Origin: Rhizobiales bacterium UBA1912
GTDB taxonomy: Bacteria; Pseudomonadota; Alphaproteobacteria; Rhizobiales; Devosiaceae
Direction: 5' to 3'
DNA: 64,000 nt
Assembly (NCBI GenBank): GCA_002337455.1
Contig: DDGC01000019.1
Span: forward strand, 163,123-227,122
Part shown: in pieces, positions 53,625 through 62,491 of the stretch
Numbering within the stretch: the stretch's first letter is position 1
Layout of the letters: each line of letters begins with the position of its first letter
Notes under the pieces: generated by a model
The model's database searches: none
What the model was told of the DNA's origin: nothing
Seen by the model: only the letters and a program-made list of their open reading frames with translations
Program-made: the position numbers and the translations under genes

Positions 53625-54185
53625 ATGCAAGACCTGCAAGGCAAATCCATCGCCATTCTTGCCACCCATGGTTTCGAGCAGTCCGAGCTCGAAGTTCCGC
53701 GCGATAAACTCCGCGAGGCCGGCGCAACGGTGCACGTCATCTCGCTCGAAGCGGGCCAGATCAGGGGCTGGGACAAGGACGACTGGGGCCGCCCGGTCGA
53801 TGTCGACAGAACCCTCGATGCCGTTAGCTCTGGCGATTACGACGCCATTGTCCTCCCAGGTGGCCAGATCAACCCCGACCTCCTGCGCGTCGAACAAAGT
53901 GCGCTCGATTTCATCAAGGCTTTCTGGACGGGGAAGAAGGTCGTCGCCGCCATCTGTCACGCGCCGTGGCTGCTTGTCGAAACCGGCATCGCCACAGGCC
54001 GCAAGATGACCTCATACCCATCGGTCAAAACCGACGTTATCAACGCCGGCGCGCATTGGGAAGACAGCCCCGTCGTCACCGATCAGGGCCTCGTCACCAG
54101 CCGCAATCCGGGCGATCTCGATGTCTTCTGCGAAAAGATCGCCGAGGAGATCAGCGAGGGCCGGCACGAGCGCCGCGCCGCCTGA
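53625..54185 (+). CDS. PfpI/DJ-1 family protein
   Basis: 186 residues. 'SIAILATHGFEQSELEVPRD', the nucleophile Cys in 'VAAICHAPWLLVETG' (near residue 111, with His next) and 'VINAGAHWEDSPVVTDQGL' mark the PfpI/YhbO-type glutamine amidotransferase-like family. Members act as peptidases, chaperones or deglycases, an assignment still debated. ATG 53625 follows AAAGGGAAA. A strong terminator comes after the gene. Confidence 0.93.
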   Translation: MQDLQGKSIAILATHGFEQSELEVPRDKLREAGATVHVISLEAGQIRGWDKDDWGRPVDVDRTLDAVSSGDYDAIVLPGGQINPDLLRVEQSALDFIKAFWTGKKVVAAICHAPWLLVETGIATGRKMTSYPSVKTDVINAGAHWEDSPVVTDQGLVTSRNPGDLDVFCEKIAEEISEGRHERRAA

Positions 54186-54207
54186 TCGAAACCCTGTGAC
54201 CAAACGC

Positions 54208-54241
54208 AGCGCGCGGCAGTCTTGGATTGCCGCGCGCTTTT
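54208..54241 (+). terminator. intrinsic terminator after the PfpI gene
   Basis: AGCGCGCGGCA (54208-54218) and TGCCGCGCGCT (54228-54238) pair perfectly, nine-base loop, followed by TTTT. Confidence 0.92.
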
Positions 54242-54279
54242 CGTCTATAGCCATCCCAGTTTTATAAACGGATGGTGTC

Positions 54280-55659
54280 ATGTCGAAAATTCATGTGATC
54301 GGTGGCGGGCTTGCGGGGTCCGAAGCCGCCTGGCAGGCAGCAGCGGCGGGCGTCGACGTGGTGCTGCACGAGATGCGCCCGGTCAAACCCACCGACGCGC
54401 ACCACACCGACGGGTTTGCCGAATTGGTCTGCTCGAACAGCTTCCGCTCCGACGATCACGAACACAACGCCGTTGGCTTGCTGCACGAGGAAATGCGCCG
54501 GGCTGGCTCGCTCATCATGGCCTGTGCCGACAAATGCGCCCTGCCCGCCGGCGGCGCGCTGGCCGTCGATCGCGACGGCTTTTCCCAGATGGTCTCCGAG
54601 GCGCTCGAAGCCAACCCCCGCATCACCATCGCCCGCGAGGAGATTGCCGGCCTGCCGCCCGCCGAGTGGGACAACGTCATCGTAGCCACCGGGCCGCTGA
54701 CCTCGCCCGCCCTCGCCGCTGCCATTCAGGAGCTGACCGGCGAGGATTCGCTGGCCTTTTTCGACGCCATCGCGCCCATCATCCATTACGACAGCATCGA
54801 TCTCGATACTGTCTGGGCCCAGTCTCGCTACGACAAGCCCGGCCCGGCCGGCACCGGCGCCGACTATCTCAACTGCCCGATGACCGAGGCGCAATACCAG
54901 GGCTTCATCGATGCGCTGCTCGCCGCGCCCCTCCATGAATTCAAGGATTGGGAGATGGTGCCCTATTTCGATGGCTGCCTGCCCATCGAGGTGATGGCAG
55001 AGCGGGGCCGCGAAACCCTGCGCTTCGGCCCCATGAAGCCTGTCGGGCTTACCAATCCGCGTGATCCGGAAACCAAGCCCTATGCAGTGATCCAACTGCG
55101 CCAGGATAACGCCCTCGGCACGCTCTGGAACATGGTCGGCTTCCAGACCAAGATGCGCTATGGCGTGCAGACGGAAATTTTCCGCATGATCCCCGGGCTC
55201 GAAAACGCCCAGTTCGCGCGCCTCGGCGGGTTGCACCGCAACACGTTCCTCAATTCTCCCAAGGTGCTCGGCCCCGACCTCAAGCTCAAGGCCGATCCGC
55301 GCCTGCGGTTCGCCGGCCAGGTGACGGGTGTCGAAGGCTATGTGGAAAGCGCCGCCATGGGGCTCATATGCGGCCGCCTCTCTGCCGCCGAAGCCAAGGG
55401 CGAAACCCCTGCTCTGCCGCCCGCAACCACGGCCTTCGGCGCGCTGATCGGCCACATCACCGGCGGGCATCTGGAAGCCGAATCCTATTCCGGCGCGCGC
55501 AGCTTCCAGCCCATGAACGTCAATTTCGGTCTGTTTCTCCCTGTGGAGATCAAAAAGCCCGAAGGGCTAAAAGGCCGCTGGCGTGGCCCCGATAAGGCGA
55601 AAGCCAAGAAAAAAGCCTTCACGACCCGCGCTCTAGAGGATCTGGTCGCCTGGCTCTAG
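54280..55659 (+). CDS. trmFO: folate/FAD-dependent tRNA (uracil-54) methyltransferase TrmFO
   Basis: 459 residues. The FAD-binding 'HVIGGGLAGSEAAWQAA' is at the N-terminus. 'LVCSNSFRSD', 'VGLLHEEMRRAGSL', 'CPMTEAQYQGFIDAL', 'KPVGLTNPRD' and 'RLGGLHRNTFLNSPKVL' are family signatures. It makes ribothymidine-54 in tRNA using methylenetetrahydrofolate. It stands in a conserved alphaproteobacterial neighbourhood upstream of the convergent secDF cluster. Confidence 0.96.
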   Translation: MSKIHVIGGGLAGSEAAWQAAAAGVDVVLHEMRPVKPTDAHHTDGFAELVCSNSFRSDDHEHNAVGLLHEEMRRAGSLIMACADKCALPAGGALAVDRDGFSQMVSEALEANPRITIAREEIAGLPPAEWDNVIVATGPLTSPALAAAIQELTGEDSLAFFDAIAPIIHYDSIDLDTVWAQSRYDKPGPAGTGADYLNCPMTEAQYQGFIDALLAAPLHEFKDWEMVPYFDGCLPIEVMAERGRETLRFGPMKPVGLTNPRDPETKPYAVIQLRQDNALGTLWNMVGFQTKMRYGVQTEIFRMIPGLENAQFARLGGLHRNTFLNSPKVLGPDLKLKADPRLRFAGQVTGVEGYVESAAMGLICGRLSAAEAKGETPALPPATTAFGALIGHITGGHLEAESYSGARSFQPMNVNFGLFLPVEIKKPEGLKGRWRGPDKAKAKKKAFTTRALEDLVAWL

Positions 55660-55835
55660 ACCCGCTCCGGTTTTAACGGCTCGTCGTCTCTCCATCGCTG
55701 CCCCGGCGAAAGCCGGGGCATAGCAGCATGACCCCAAGCGCGAGCGCCTCAATCAGCGCCCATGGATCCCGGCTTTCGCCGGGAAAGCGCTGGGAGCTAA
55801 ATCGATTCCGAATGAAACCTAAGCGCCCTTAAACC
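55660..55835. repeat. opposed pair of REP-like palindromes
   Basis: TGCCCCGGC-GAAA-GCCGGGGCA (55699-55720) and TCCCGGC-TTTC-GCCGGGA (55767-55784) are perfect hairpins whose loops are complementary (GAAA and TTTC), so they are the same unit in opposite orientation. They fill the gap between the convergent trmFO and the synthase-like gene. Confidence 0.8.
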
Positions 55836-56681
55836 TCAGCGCCCGTTCCGCAACGCCCACCAGATCACCGCTGCCAATCGGCTGAACGCCGATGGCGGCG
55901 GCAGCGCGGTGAACGGCTGATCGACCTGCCGGGCCAGCGCGCGAATATCGGCCTTTACCAGCGCAAGGCTGGCGAAGGCCGGTTTGATCGCCGCATCGAG
56001 CTTGCCGATGGCAAATTCCGCCTTTTCGGCGTGCGTTTGCGCCAGTTCTCCAGCCTGCGCCAATGCCGCCCGCAGCCCTTCGCTGTCTTTCCCCGCATGG
56101 ATGTCTGCTTCGCGCACGCCATGCGCCGTAAACAGCGCCAGCGGCAAAAAAAGCTGGCCGCGCGACGCGTTGTAGCCAAAGGCCCGAACATGTCCTGCAA
56201 GTGCCTGCGCCACACCCAAATGCCCTGCCGCGTCGGCCGCCTCATCCAAGGGCCCGCCCGCCAGAATCATCGCTGCATATTGGTAAAGCACCGAAACCGT
56301 CTCGCCCGCATACCCTTCGAACTGGCCCACATCGGGCATGGCGTCGTGATAGAGGTCGAACCGCCGTGCCGCCAGCAGCCGCAGCAGCGGGCCGCCCGGC
56401 AATTCATAACGTTCAAGCGTCGTGAAAAGCGCGTCCGCCACCGGATTGCTGGCGATAGCCCCGTGCCCCTCGCCCTCAATGGCATCGACCCACCACTGCA
56501 GACGAATTTCGCCGGGCACGGGCTCTGACACCCGCTCGCGAATCGCAGCTATCTCGGCAGAAAAAGCAAAAACCGATTGCACCGCCGCGCGGTGTTCGCT
56601 TGGGATGACGAGGCTCGCAGCGTAGCGATCCCGGTCGAGTTCGCGCAACTGATCCGCAGCAAGCGCAAAACTGTCACTCAT
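55836..56681 (-). CDS. squalene/phytoene-synthase-fold protein without catalytic aspartates (NDUFAF6-like)
   Basis: 281 residues, all-helical. 'HRAAVQSVFAFSAEIAAIRERV' and 'EIRLQWWVDAIEG' align with the first part of trans-isoprenyl synthases, and 'AYNASRGQLFLPLALF'-like with the second part. The aspartate-rich motif (DxxxD) expected near residue 45 reads E-I-A-A-I, and the second DxxxD motif is also missing. It is therefore unlikely to make squalene or phytoene. It lies next to a Mth938-domain protein, as do related genes across alphaproteobacteria. A complex I assembly-factor relative is the best interpretation. Confidence 0.85.
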   Translation of the reverse strand: MSDSFALAADQLRELDRDRYAASLVIPSEHRAAVQSVFAFSAEIAAIRERVSEPVPGEIRLQWWVDAIEGEGHGAIASNPVADALFTTLERYELPGGPLLRLLAARRFDLYHDAMPDVGQFEGYAGETVSVLYQYAAMILAGGPLDEAADAAGHLGVAQALAGHVRAFGYNASRGQLFLPLALFTAHGVREADIHAGKDSEGLRAALAQAGELAQTHAEKAEFAIGKLDAAIKPAFASLALVKADIRALARQVDQPFTALPPPSAFSRLAAVIWWALRNGR

Positions 56682-57074
56682 CTAGCGTGCCTTTTCGACG
56701 CTGATCAGCGCAGCGCCAACCGCACGGTTCTCGGCCAGCAGCACGTTGTACGTCCGGATGGCGCTTCCAGTCGAAACCGCTTCGACAATCACGCCCCTTT
56801 CACGCAAACTCGTCCGGATCTCGGGCGGGATCGCAGCGATATCTGGGCCCATGCCGATCAACAGAACGTCGATGCTGTCCGCACTGTCGATCACCCGCGT
56901 CAAAGAGGCCAGCGTTACGTCCGCGGCGGCCTCGACGTCCCAGGCAAACATTCCCGTGGGCAAACAGATCAGCGAGCCGCGGTGCGACATTTCCGCAAAG
57001 CGGAACCCGCCGTCACCATAGGCGTCTATGGTCGCCTGATAGGGATAGTGCCCCTGACCTGCTTCCCAGGTCAC
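56682..57074 (-). CDS. Mth938-domain protein (NDUFAF3-like)
   Basis: 130 residues. 'IDAYGDGGFRFAEMSHRGSLICLPTG' (cited by position), 'DVLLIGMGPDIAAIPPEIRTSLRERGVIVEAVSTGSAIRTYNVLLAENRAVGAALI' (cited by position, about residues 68-123) is the Mth938 fold shared with human NDUFAF3, a complex I assembly factor. It is a small cytoplasmic protein. It follows secDF by five bases and abuts the synthase-like gene, so the three are one operon. Confidence 0.9.
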   Translation of the reverse strand: MTWEAGQGHYPYQATIDAYGDGGFRFAEMSHRGSLICLPTGMFAWDVEAAADVTLASLTRVIDSADSIDVLLIGMGPDIAAIPPEIRTSLRERGVIVEAVSTGSAIRTYNVLLAENRAVGAALISVEKAR

Positions 57075-57079
57075 GGGCT

Positions 57080-59626
57080 CTAGACCGCAGCGCCGTCGGC
57101 GCGGCGCTCAGGCTTGGGTTTGTCGCTCACTTCGGTTTCAGCGCGCGTCTTGACGCCCAGATAGAGCAGGATCGGGGCCGAAACAAAGATCGAGGAATAG
57201 GTACCCACAAACACGCCCCACGCCATGGCGAGGGTGAAGCTGCGGATCACTTCGCCGCCGAAGATCACCAGCGCAATCAGGGCCAGCGCCGTCGTGCCAC
57301 CGGTCAGGATGGTCCGGGTCAGCGTCTGGTTGAGAGACATGTTGATAATCTCAGAGAGGCTGATCCGCTTGTATTTGGCCAGATTCTCGCGAATCCGGTC
57401 GTAGATCACCACCGTATCGTTCAGCGAATAGCCGATCACCGTCAGCACCGCCGCGATACTGGAAAGATTGAACTCCAGTTGCAGCAACGCAAACAGGCCC
57501 ACCGTCAGCACCACGTCGTGAATGAGCGCGAGAATGGCGCCAACGCTGAACTGCCACTCGAACCGCAGCCAGACGTAGATCACGATGCCCACCATGGCCG
57601 CGAGTATGCCCATGATGCCGTTGAAGGCCAGTTCCGAGGACACAGTGCCGCTCACCGCCTCGGTGCGCCGCACTTCATAGTCTTCGGAAACGGCGTCCGT
57701 CACCTGCTGCACAGCCGCCTGCTGCGCCGTCTCGTCGCCATCCTGCGTGCCGATACGTACCAGGACATCGGAGGGCGATCCGAACTCCTGCACCTGCACT
57801 TCGCCGATCCCAAGATCGCCGAGCCGGGCGCGCAGATCGCCGATATCGGCGTCCCCGTCATTGGCCTGCAATTCGATGGCGCTTCCGCCGGTAAAATCGA
57901 TGCCCAGATTCAACCCGCGCGTCGCTTCCAGCGCCACGGTGCTGACCAGCAGCACCAGCGTGAAGGCAAAGCCGAACTTGCGCCAGCTCATGAACGGCAG
58001 CTTGGGCTCGAGTGGCAGGAAGCGCTCGAGAATGTTGACCTTCAAGGTCTTGGGACGACGATTCTGGAACCATGTGGTGACCAGAAGCTGGGTTACCAGA
58101 TAGGCAGTGAACATGGTGGTCAGAACACCGATGGCCAGCGTCACCGCAAAGCCCTGCACGGGTCCCGAGCCGAGGAAGAACAGCACAACGGCTGCAATCA
58201 GCGTTGTGACGTTGGCGTCGATGATGGTCGTCATCGCCCGCTTGAACCCCGAATCGATAGCCTGGAACGGCGATCGGCCCGCCCCCAGTTCTTCGCGTAT
58301 GCGCTCGAAAATCAAAACGTTGGAGTCGACCGCCATACCGACGGTCAAAACGATACCGGCAATACCCGGAAGCGTCAGCGTCGCACCGAGCGTCGATAGC
58401 GCCGCCAGGATCATGCCGATGTTGAGCACCAGCGCGATATTGGCAAACACCCCGAACAGCCCGTACGCCGCCAGCATGAACAGCACGACACCAGCAGTGC
58501 CGATCAATCCCGCGGTCACACCCGCATTGATCGAATCCGCGCCCAGGCTCGGGCCGACAGTGCGTTCTTCAACCACATCGAGCGTGGCCGGCAGCGCGCC
58601 GGCGCGCAGCAGAACCGCAAGATCGCTCGCAGACTCCGAGGTGAAGCTACCTGAAATCTGGCCCGTGCCGCCGGTAATTGGCGACTGGATTGTCGGCGCG
58701 GTAATCACCTCACCATCGAGCACGATGGCAAAGCGCCGCCCAACATTCTGCGACGTGATCTCGCCAAACGTGATGGCGCCCTGCGTATTGAAGCGGAACG
58801 AGACGACCGGGCGGCTGTTCTGGTCGAACGAGGGCTGGGCATCAACGAGCTCCTCACCGCCAATGGCCACGTCCTCATAGAGCAATTCGTTGAACCCGTC
58901 GGTGCTCGGCACGATCATCGTACCGGCGGGCAGCCCCTGCGCTTCGGCCTGCGCCGCGCTCATCGATGGGTAAACCAGATGGAATGTCAGGCGCGCCGTC
59001 TGGCTGATAAGGTCCTTGAGCCGCTCGGAATCGCCGAAACCGGGAACCTGGACCAATATCCGGTCTTCGCCCTGGCGCTGGATGATCGGCTCGGTGGTCC
59101 CCACTTCGTCGATACGGCTGCGGATCACTTCGAGCGACTGCGCCACCAGTGACGACATGCGGCTGGCGATGGCGTCCTCGGTCATGGTGATCAGGATGCG
59201 GCCACCCGATGTGGAAATGTCAATTTCGGGCGCCGATGTCCCGCCACCGAAAATCCCGCCGTCTACCGGCTGGGCGAGCGGCTCCAGCGCCTGGCGCGCT
59301 GCATCGAGCTGGCTCGCATCGGTCAGCTCGACGTTGAGCGTTGCGCCATCGGTCGTAATCAGGCTCCCGATGCCGGCCTCGATCAACATGGCGCGTGCAT
59401 CGCGCCGAATGTCGCTGATCCGGCCCTCGACGATATCGTCGCGGTTGACCTGCAACAGAAGGTGCGACCCGCCCTGCAGATCGAGACCGAGCACGATTTC
59501 CTGACTCGGCAACCAGCCCGGCAACCCGGCCTTGGTCTGCTCGCTGAGGAAATTCGGCATGACCGCCAGGACGCTGAGCAGCGTCACAAGGAGAACGGCG
59601 ATGGTCCGGAACGGCGGGAACTTCAT
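57080..59626 (-). CDS. secDF: fused protein-export subunits SecD-SecF
   Basis: 848 residues. SecD occupies about 1-510, with the N-terminal helix, the periplasmic P1 region ('LGLDLQGGSHLLLQVN') and the helix block with 'LTLPGIAGIVLTVGMAVDSNVLIFERIREE' (cited by position). SecF runs from about 540 to the end, with 'GLNLGIDFTGGSAIELQ' and 'VIGYSLNDTVVIYDRIRENL'. Fusion is common in Hyphomicrobiales. With YajC it uses the proton gradient to help the Sec channel release exported proteins. It follows yajC after 104 bases that contain a large hairpin. Confidence 0.96.
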   Translation of the reverse strand: MKFPPFRTIAVLLVTLLSVLAVMPNFLSEQTKAGLPGWLPSQEIVLGLDLQGGSHLLLQVNRDDIVEGRISDIRRDARAMLIEAGIGSLITTDGATLNVELTDASQLDAARQALEPLAQPVDGGIFGGGTSAPEIDISTSGGRILITMTEDAIASRMSSLVAQSLEVIRSRIDEVGTTEPIIQRQGEDRILVQVPGFGDSERLKDLISQTARLTFHLVYPSMSAAQAEAQGLPAGTMIVPSTDGFNELLYEDVAIGGEELVDAQPSFDQNSRPVVSFRFNTQGAITFGEITSQNVGRRFAIVLDGEVITAPTIQSPITGGTGQISGSFTSESASDLAVLLRAGALPATLDVVEERTVGPSLGADSINAGVTAGLIGTAGVVLFMLAAYGLFGVFANIALVLNIGMILAALSTLGATLTLPGIAGIVLTVGMAVDSNVLIFERIREELGAGRSPFQAIDSGFKRAMTTIIDANVTTLIAAVVLFFLGSGPVQGFAVTLAIGVLTTMFTAYLVTQLLVTTWFQNRRPKTLKVNILERFLPLEPKLPFMSWRKFGFAFTLVLLVSTVALEATRGLNLGIDFTGGSAIELQANDGDADIGDLRARLGDLGIGEVQVQEFGSPSDVLVRIGTQDGDETAQQAAVQQVTDAVSEDYEVRRTEAVSGTVSSELAFNGIMGILAAMVGIVIYVWLRFEWQFSVGAILALIHDVVLTVGLFALLQLEFNLSSIAAVLTVIGYSLNDTVVIYDRIRENLAKYKRISLSEIINMSLNQTLTRTILTGGTTALALIALVIFGGEVIRSFTLAMAWGVFVGTYSSIFVSAPILLYLGVKTRAETEVSDKPKPERRADGAAV

Positions 59627-59652
59627 GGGAAACCTTTGTTTTATAATGGTCC

Positions 59653-59685
59653 ATAGCGCCGGCGCTCAAAGCACGCCGGCGCTAT
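59653..59685 (-). promoter_or_regulatory. 12-bp perfect hairpin between yajC and secDF
   Basis: ATAGCGCCGGCG and CGCCGGCGCTAT are complementary without mismatch around a nine-base loop, 27 bases before the secDF start. No T-run follows on the minus strand. It may attenuate secDF or protect the yajC message. Confidence 0.6.
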
Positions 59686-59730
59686 CGGTTCGCGTTCGCA
59701 GGGCCTGTGCCCCGCGGATAAATCAATCGA

Positions 59731-60066
59731 CTATTTGTTGTCGTTGACCGGTTCGGACTTGGTCCGCACGTCCGAAATCATGGTCCGCACGACCTTGATC
59801 TTGACGCCCTGGGCGATTTCGACTTCCAGGTCTTCGCCGTCGACGGCCTTGGTCACCTTGCCCACGACACCACCATTGGTGACGACAGTGTCGCCCCGTT
59901 TGACGGCCGCCAGCATGGCCTGATGGGTCTTCATCCGCTTCTGCTGTGGACGGAAGATAAGGAACCAGAAAATGGCAATAAGCAGGATGATGGGAATAAA
60001 GCTGGAAATAAAGTCCATCCCGGAGGGTGCGGCTGCACCCTGGGCAAAGGCTGGCGTAACGAACAT
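59731..60066 (-). CDS. yajC: preprotein translocase subunit YajC
   Basis: 111 residues. Short N-terminal part, one membrane helix (about 17-37, 'DFISSFIPIILLIAIFWFLI'), then 'FRPQQKRMKTHQAML' and 'GDTVVTNGGVVGKVTK', the invariant YajC sequence. It associates with SecDF. ATG 60066 is chosen because the helix is then correctly placed. Confidence 0.96.
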   Translation of the reverse strand: MFVTPAFAQGAAAPSGMDFISSFIPIILLIAIFWFLIFRPQQKRMKTHQAMLAAVKRGDTVVTNGGVVGKVTKAVDGEDLEVEIAQGVKIKVVRTMISDVRTKSEPVNDNK

Positions 60067-60231
60067 TAAGGCACTCCGTAGCGGTCTGCTTGTCAAAGCA
60101 GGACTGATTGTCCCATATAGGGACGCTTGCGGTTTTGGGCAGGCATTTTCCTCCCAAAAAATCGGGCGGACTATACTAGCGGGCCCGGCGAAAGGCAAAG
60201 CCTATCGGGCACTTTCAGGGACTATTCTCCA

Positions 60232-61113
60232 GTGAAAAAAACTGACCAGCTTTCGGCCATTTCAACAGCGCTCGACAAGATCGCGCACGCTCTTCAGACC
60301 ATGGCGGGGAACGCCGAAGCGACCGTCCGGATCGAGGACGACATCAACGCATATCTCTGGGACGGCGCCGACCACATTCTGCGCCCCGTCCATAGCGTCA
60401 ACCGCATCCCGCTTGCCCTGCTCGAAGGCGTGGCGCACCTGCGCGACATTCTTTTGGAAAACACCCTCGCCTTCGCCCGCGGCCACGGCGCCAACAACGC
60501 CCTGCTCTGGGGTGCGCGTGGCATGGGCAAGTCCTCGATGGTCAAGGCGATCCACGGCCACATCGAAACACTTGAGAAATCAGGGCTTTCCCGCCTCATC
60601 CTCATCGAAATCGCCCGCGAGGACATCGCCACCCTGCCCATTCTTTTGCGCTTTCTCGTGGACCGCCCCGAACGCTTCATCATCTATTGCGACGACCTGA
60701 GCTTCGATCGCGACGAATCCAGCTACAAAGCCCTCAAATCCGTTCTCGACGGCGGCCTCGAAGGCCGCCCGGCCAATACCCTGTTCTATGCAACCTCGAA
60801 CCGCCGCCATCTGATGCCCCGCGACATGATCGAGAACGAGCGCTCGACGGCCATCAATCCCAGCGAAGCTGTCGAGGAGAAGGTCTCGCTCTCGGACCGC
60901 TTCGGCCTCTGGCTCGGCTTTCACAATTGCGATCAGGATACCTATCTCGCCATGGTGCGTAACTATGTCGCTCACTTTGGAATCGAGGTTGGCGAGGACG
61001 AACTGCGCGCCCTGGCTATCGAATGGTCCGCGACTCGAGGATCCCGCTCGGGCCGCGTCGCCATCCAGTTCGTCCGCCACCTCGCCGGGATCAAAGGCAA
61101 ATCGATAGCCTAG
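60232..61113 (+). CDS. DUF815 AAA-type ATPase
   Basis: 293 residues, GTG start at 60232. Walker A 'LLWGARGMGKSSMVKAI' (near residue 96), Walker B 'RFIIYCDDLSFD' and sensor-like 'NTLFYATSNRRHLMPRDM' are the DUF815 signature. The later part 'DRFGLWLGFHNCDQDTYLAMV' and 'WSATRGSRSGRVAIQFVRHLAG' also belong to it. The biological role is unknown. It is convergent with the nlpD-like gene and divergent from yajC, an arrangement conserved in relatives. Confidence 0.9.
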   Translation: MKKTDQLSAISTALDKIAHALQTMAGNAEATVRIEDDINAYLWDGADHILRPVHSVNRIPLALLEGVAHLRDILLENTLAFARGHGANNALLWGARGMGKSSMVKAIHGHIETLEKSGLSRLILIEIAREDIATLPILLRFLVDRPERFIIYCDDLSFDRDESSYKALKSVLDGGLEGRPANTLFYATSNRRHLMPRDMIENERSTAINPSEAVEEKVSLSDRFGLWLGFHNCDQDTYLAMVRNYVAHFGIEVGEDELRALAIEWSATRGSRSGRVAIQFVRHLAGIKGKSIA

Positions 61114-61173
61114 AGTGAGATCAGGAAGAGTTGCGGAGTTTTCTGTTTCGTTCTCAGGACAAAGCAAAGCGAA

Positions 61174-61199
61174 GGGGCCGGCCCTCCTGGACCGGCCCC
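61174..61199. terminator. hairpin between DUF815 gene and nlpD-like gene
   Basis: GGGGCCGG and CCGGCCCC pair perfectly around CCCTCCTGGA. It separates two convergent genes; no T-run follows on either side. Confidence 0.65.
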
Positions 61200-61236
61200 A
61201 ACAAGGAGCATTGCCTACCAGTATTCTTGAGACCGT

Positions 61237-62400
61237 CTAGCCGGCCAGCAGCGGCATGGGATCGACAGGTGTCGCGCCCTTGCGCAGCTCGAAGTGTAGC
61301 TGGGGCCGCGTGACCGAGCCGGTCATGCCCACCGTGCCGATGGCATCGCCGCGCGATATGGTATCGCCCTTGACCACGCCGATCGTGTTGAGGTGGGCAT
61401 AGGCCGAAACAAAACCGTTGGCGTGCTTGACCAGCACCAGGTTGCCATAGCCCTCAACGGCGTTGCCCACATAAATCACTTCGCCGTTTTCGGCGGCTCG
61501 CACAGATGTGCCTTCCGGCGCTTCGATATTGATGCCGGTGCCGCGCGAAGCGGCAAAATCGGTGATAACCCGGCCAGACAACGGCCAGCGGAACTTGTCG
61601 CTGGTCACCGAAGCGGTCGCTGCCGGTGTCGCCGGCTGCGTGGGCACTGCTGCGACCTGCGTGGTCGGCGCGGGGGCCGGCTGCGCGGCTGGCGCTGGAG
61701 CGGCGGCCTGGGTGTTCGCCGGCTGGGTGGCCGTGGTGCCCGAAGGCGTCGTGAGCGCCGTCTGGCTGCCCGAAACCGCAGCGACCTGCTGGGTCTGGCC
61801 ACGCTGGGCCAGAAGGTCGGGACGCCCCGGAACGATCAGGCTCTGGCCGACAACGATCCTGTCGGGCGAGCTGATATTGTTGGCGGCGATAACGTCGGTT
61901 GCACTCACATCGTAGCGGCGGGCGATCGTATAGAGCGATTCACCCGATGCGATTGTGTGCTTGTAGGTATCGCCCTGCACCACGCCGAGCTGCGGCGCGC
62001 TGGAGGTCGCGGGTTGGGGAAGAGTTGACGGAGAGGATACTGCGGCGGTTTGTGCAGGCATGGCTTGGGTACTCGTTACTGACGACGGCTGCAAAGCGGG
62101 AAGATCCTGGGAGACGACTGCCGACTGCGTGCCGACCGGCGAAGCGGTCGTCCGGTCGATCACGACCGGTCCGGTATTGGCAACTCCGGCTCCCCCGCCA
62201 CCGATATTGGCTGGGGGAAGATACGCCGGCATGGCCTGGCCCACTGCGGCACCACCCATCCGCGAGGTTGATCCGGTAACCGTGGGATCGCCTCCGAATG
62301 AACCCATCGAGGAACATCCTGCCAACACAAGGGCAGCAACACTCATCGCAAGTGCGGAGCCGGTGCTGCGCAGATTGAAACCCGTTACGCTCAAGGTCAT
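61237..62400 (-). CDS. nlpD: NlpD-like lipoprotein: LysM plus degenerate LytM domain
   Basis: 387 residues. The lipobox 'ALVLAGC' places the lipidated cysteine at residue 29. Proline/threonine-rich linkers surround a LysM domain (about 148-192, 'HTIASGESLYTIARRYDVSA'). A LytM/M23 domain (about 270-380) ends the protein. The zinc and catalytic residues are degenerate: the HxxxD position reads RGTGIN, and HxH reads QLH. NlpD and relatives activate amidases without hydrolysing themselves, so amidase activation during division is likely. It lies beside pcm and surE, as nlpD does in E. coli. Confidence 0.88.
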   Translation of the reverse strand: MTLSVTGFNLRSTGSALAMSVAALVLAGCSSMGSFGGDPTVTGSTSRMGGAAVGQAMPAYLPPANIGGGGAGVANTGPVVIDRTTASPVGTQSAVVSQDLPALQPSSVTSTQAMPAQTAAVSSPSTLPQPATSSAPQLGVVQGDTYKHTIASGESLYTIARRYDVSATDVIAANNISSPDRIVVGQSLIVPGRPDLLAQRGQTQQVAAVSGSQTALTTPSGTTATQPANTQAAAPAPAAQPAPAPTTQVAAVPTQPATPAATASVTSDKFRWPLSGRVITDFAASRGTGINIEAPEGTSVRAAENGEVIYVGNAVEGYGNLVLVKHANGFVSAYAHLNTIGVVKGDTISRGDAIGTVGMTGSVTRPQLHFELRKGATPVDPMPLLAG

Positions 62401-62491
62401 GGGAAGTGCCTGTCAACTCGTCTACTCAATGGAAATTAGAGTAGACTTGTTAAGGTAAAGACGAGCTTAAAGAAGCTCGCATTCCGCTAAT

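Noticed and set aside
55836..56681. Carotenoid or hopanoid biosynthesis gene (phytoene/squalene synthase)
   Set aside because: Both aspartate-rich motifs are absent, and the gene neighbours are secDF and Mth938, not isoprenoid genes.
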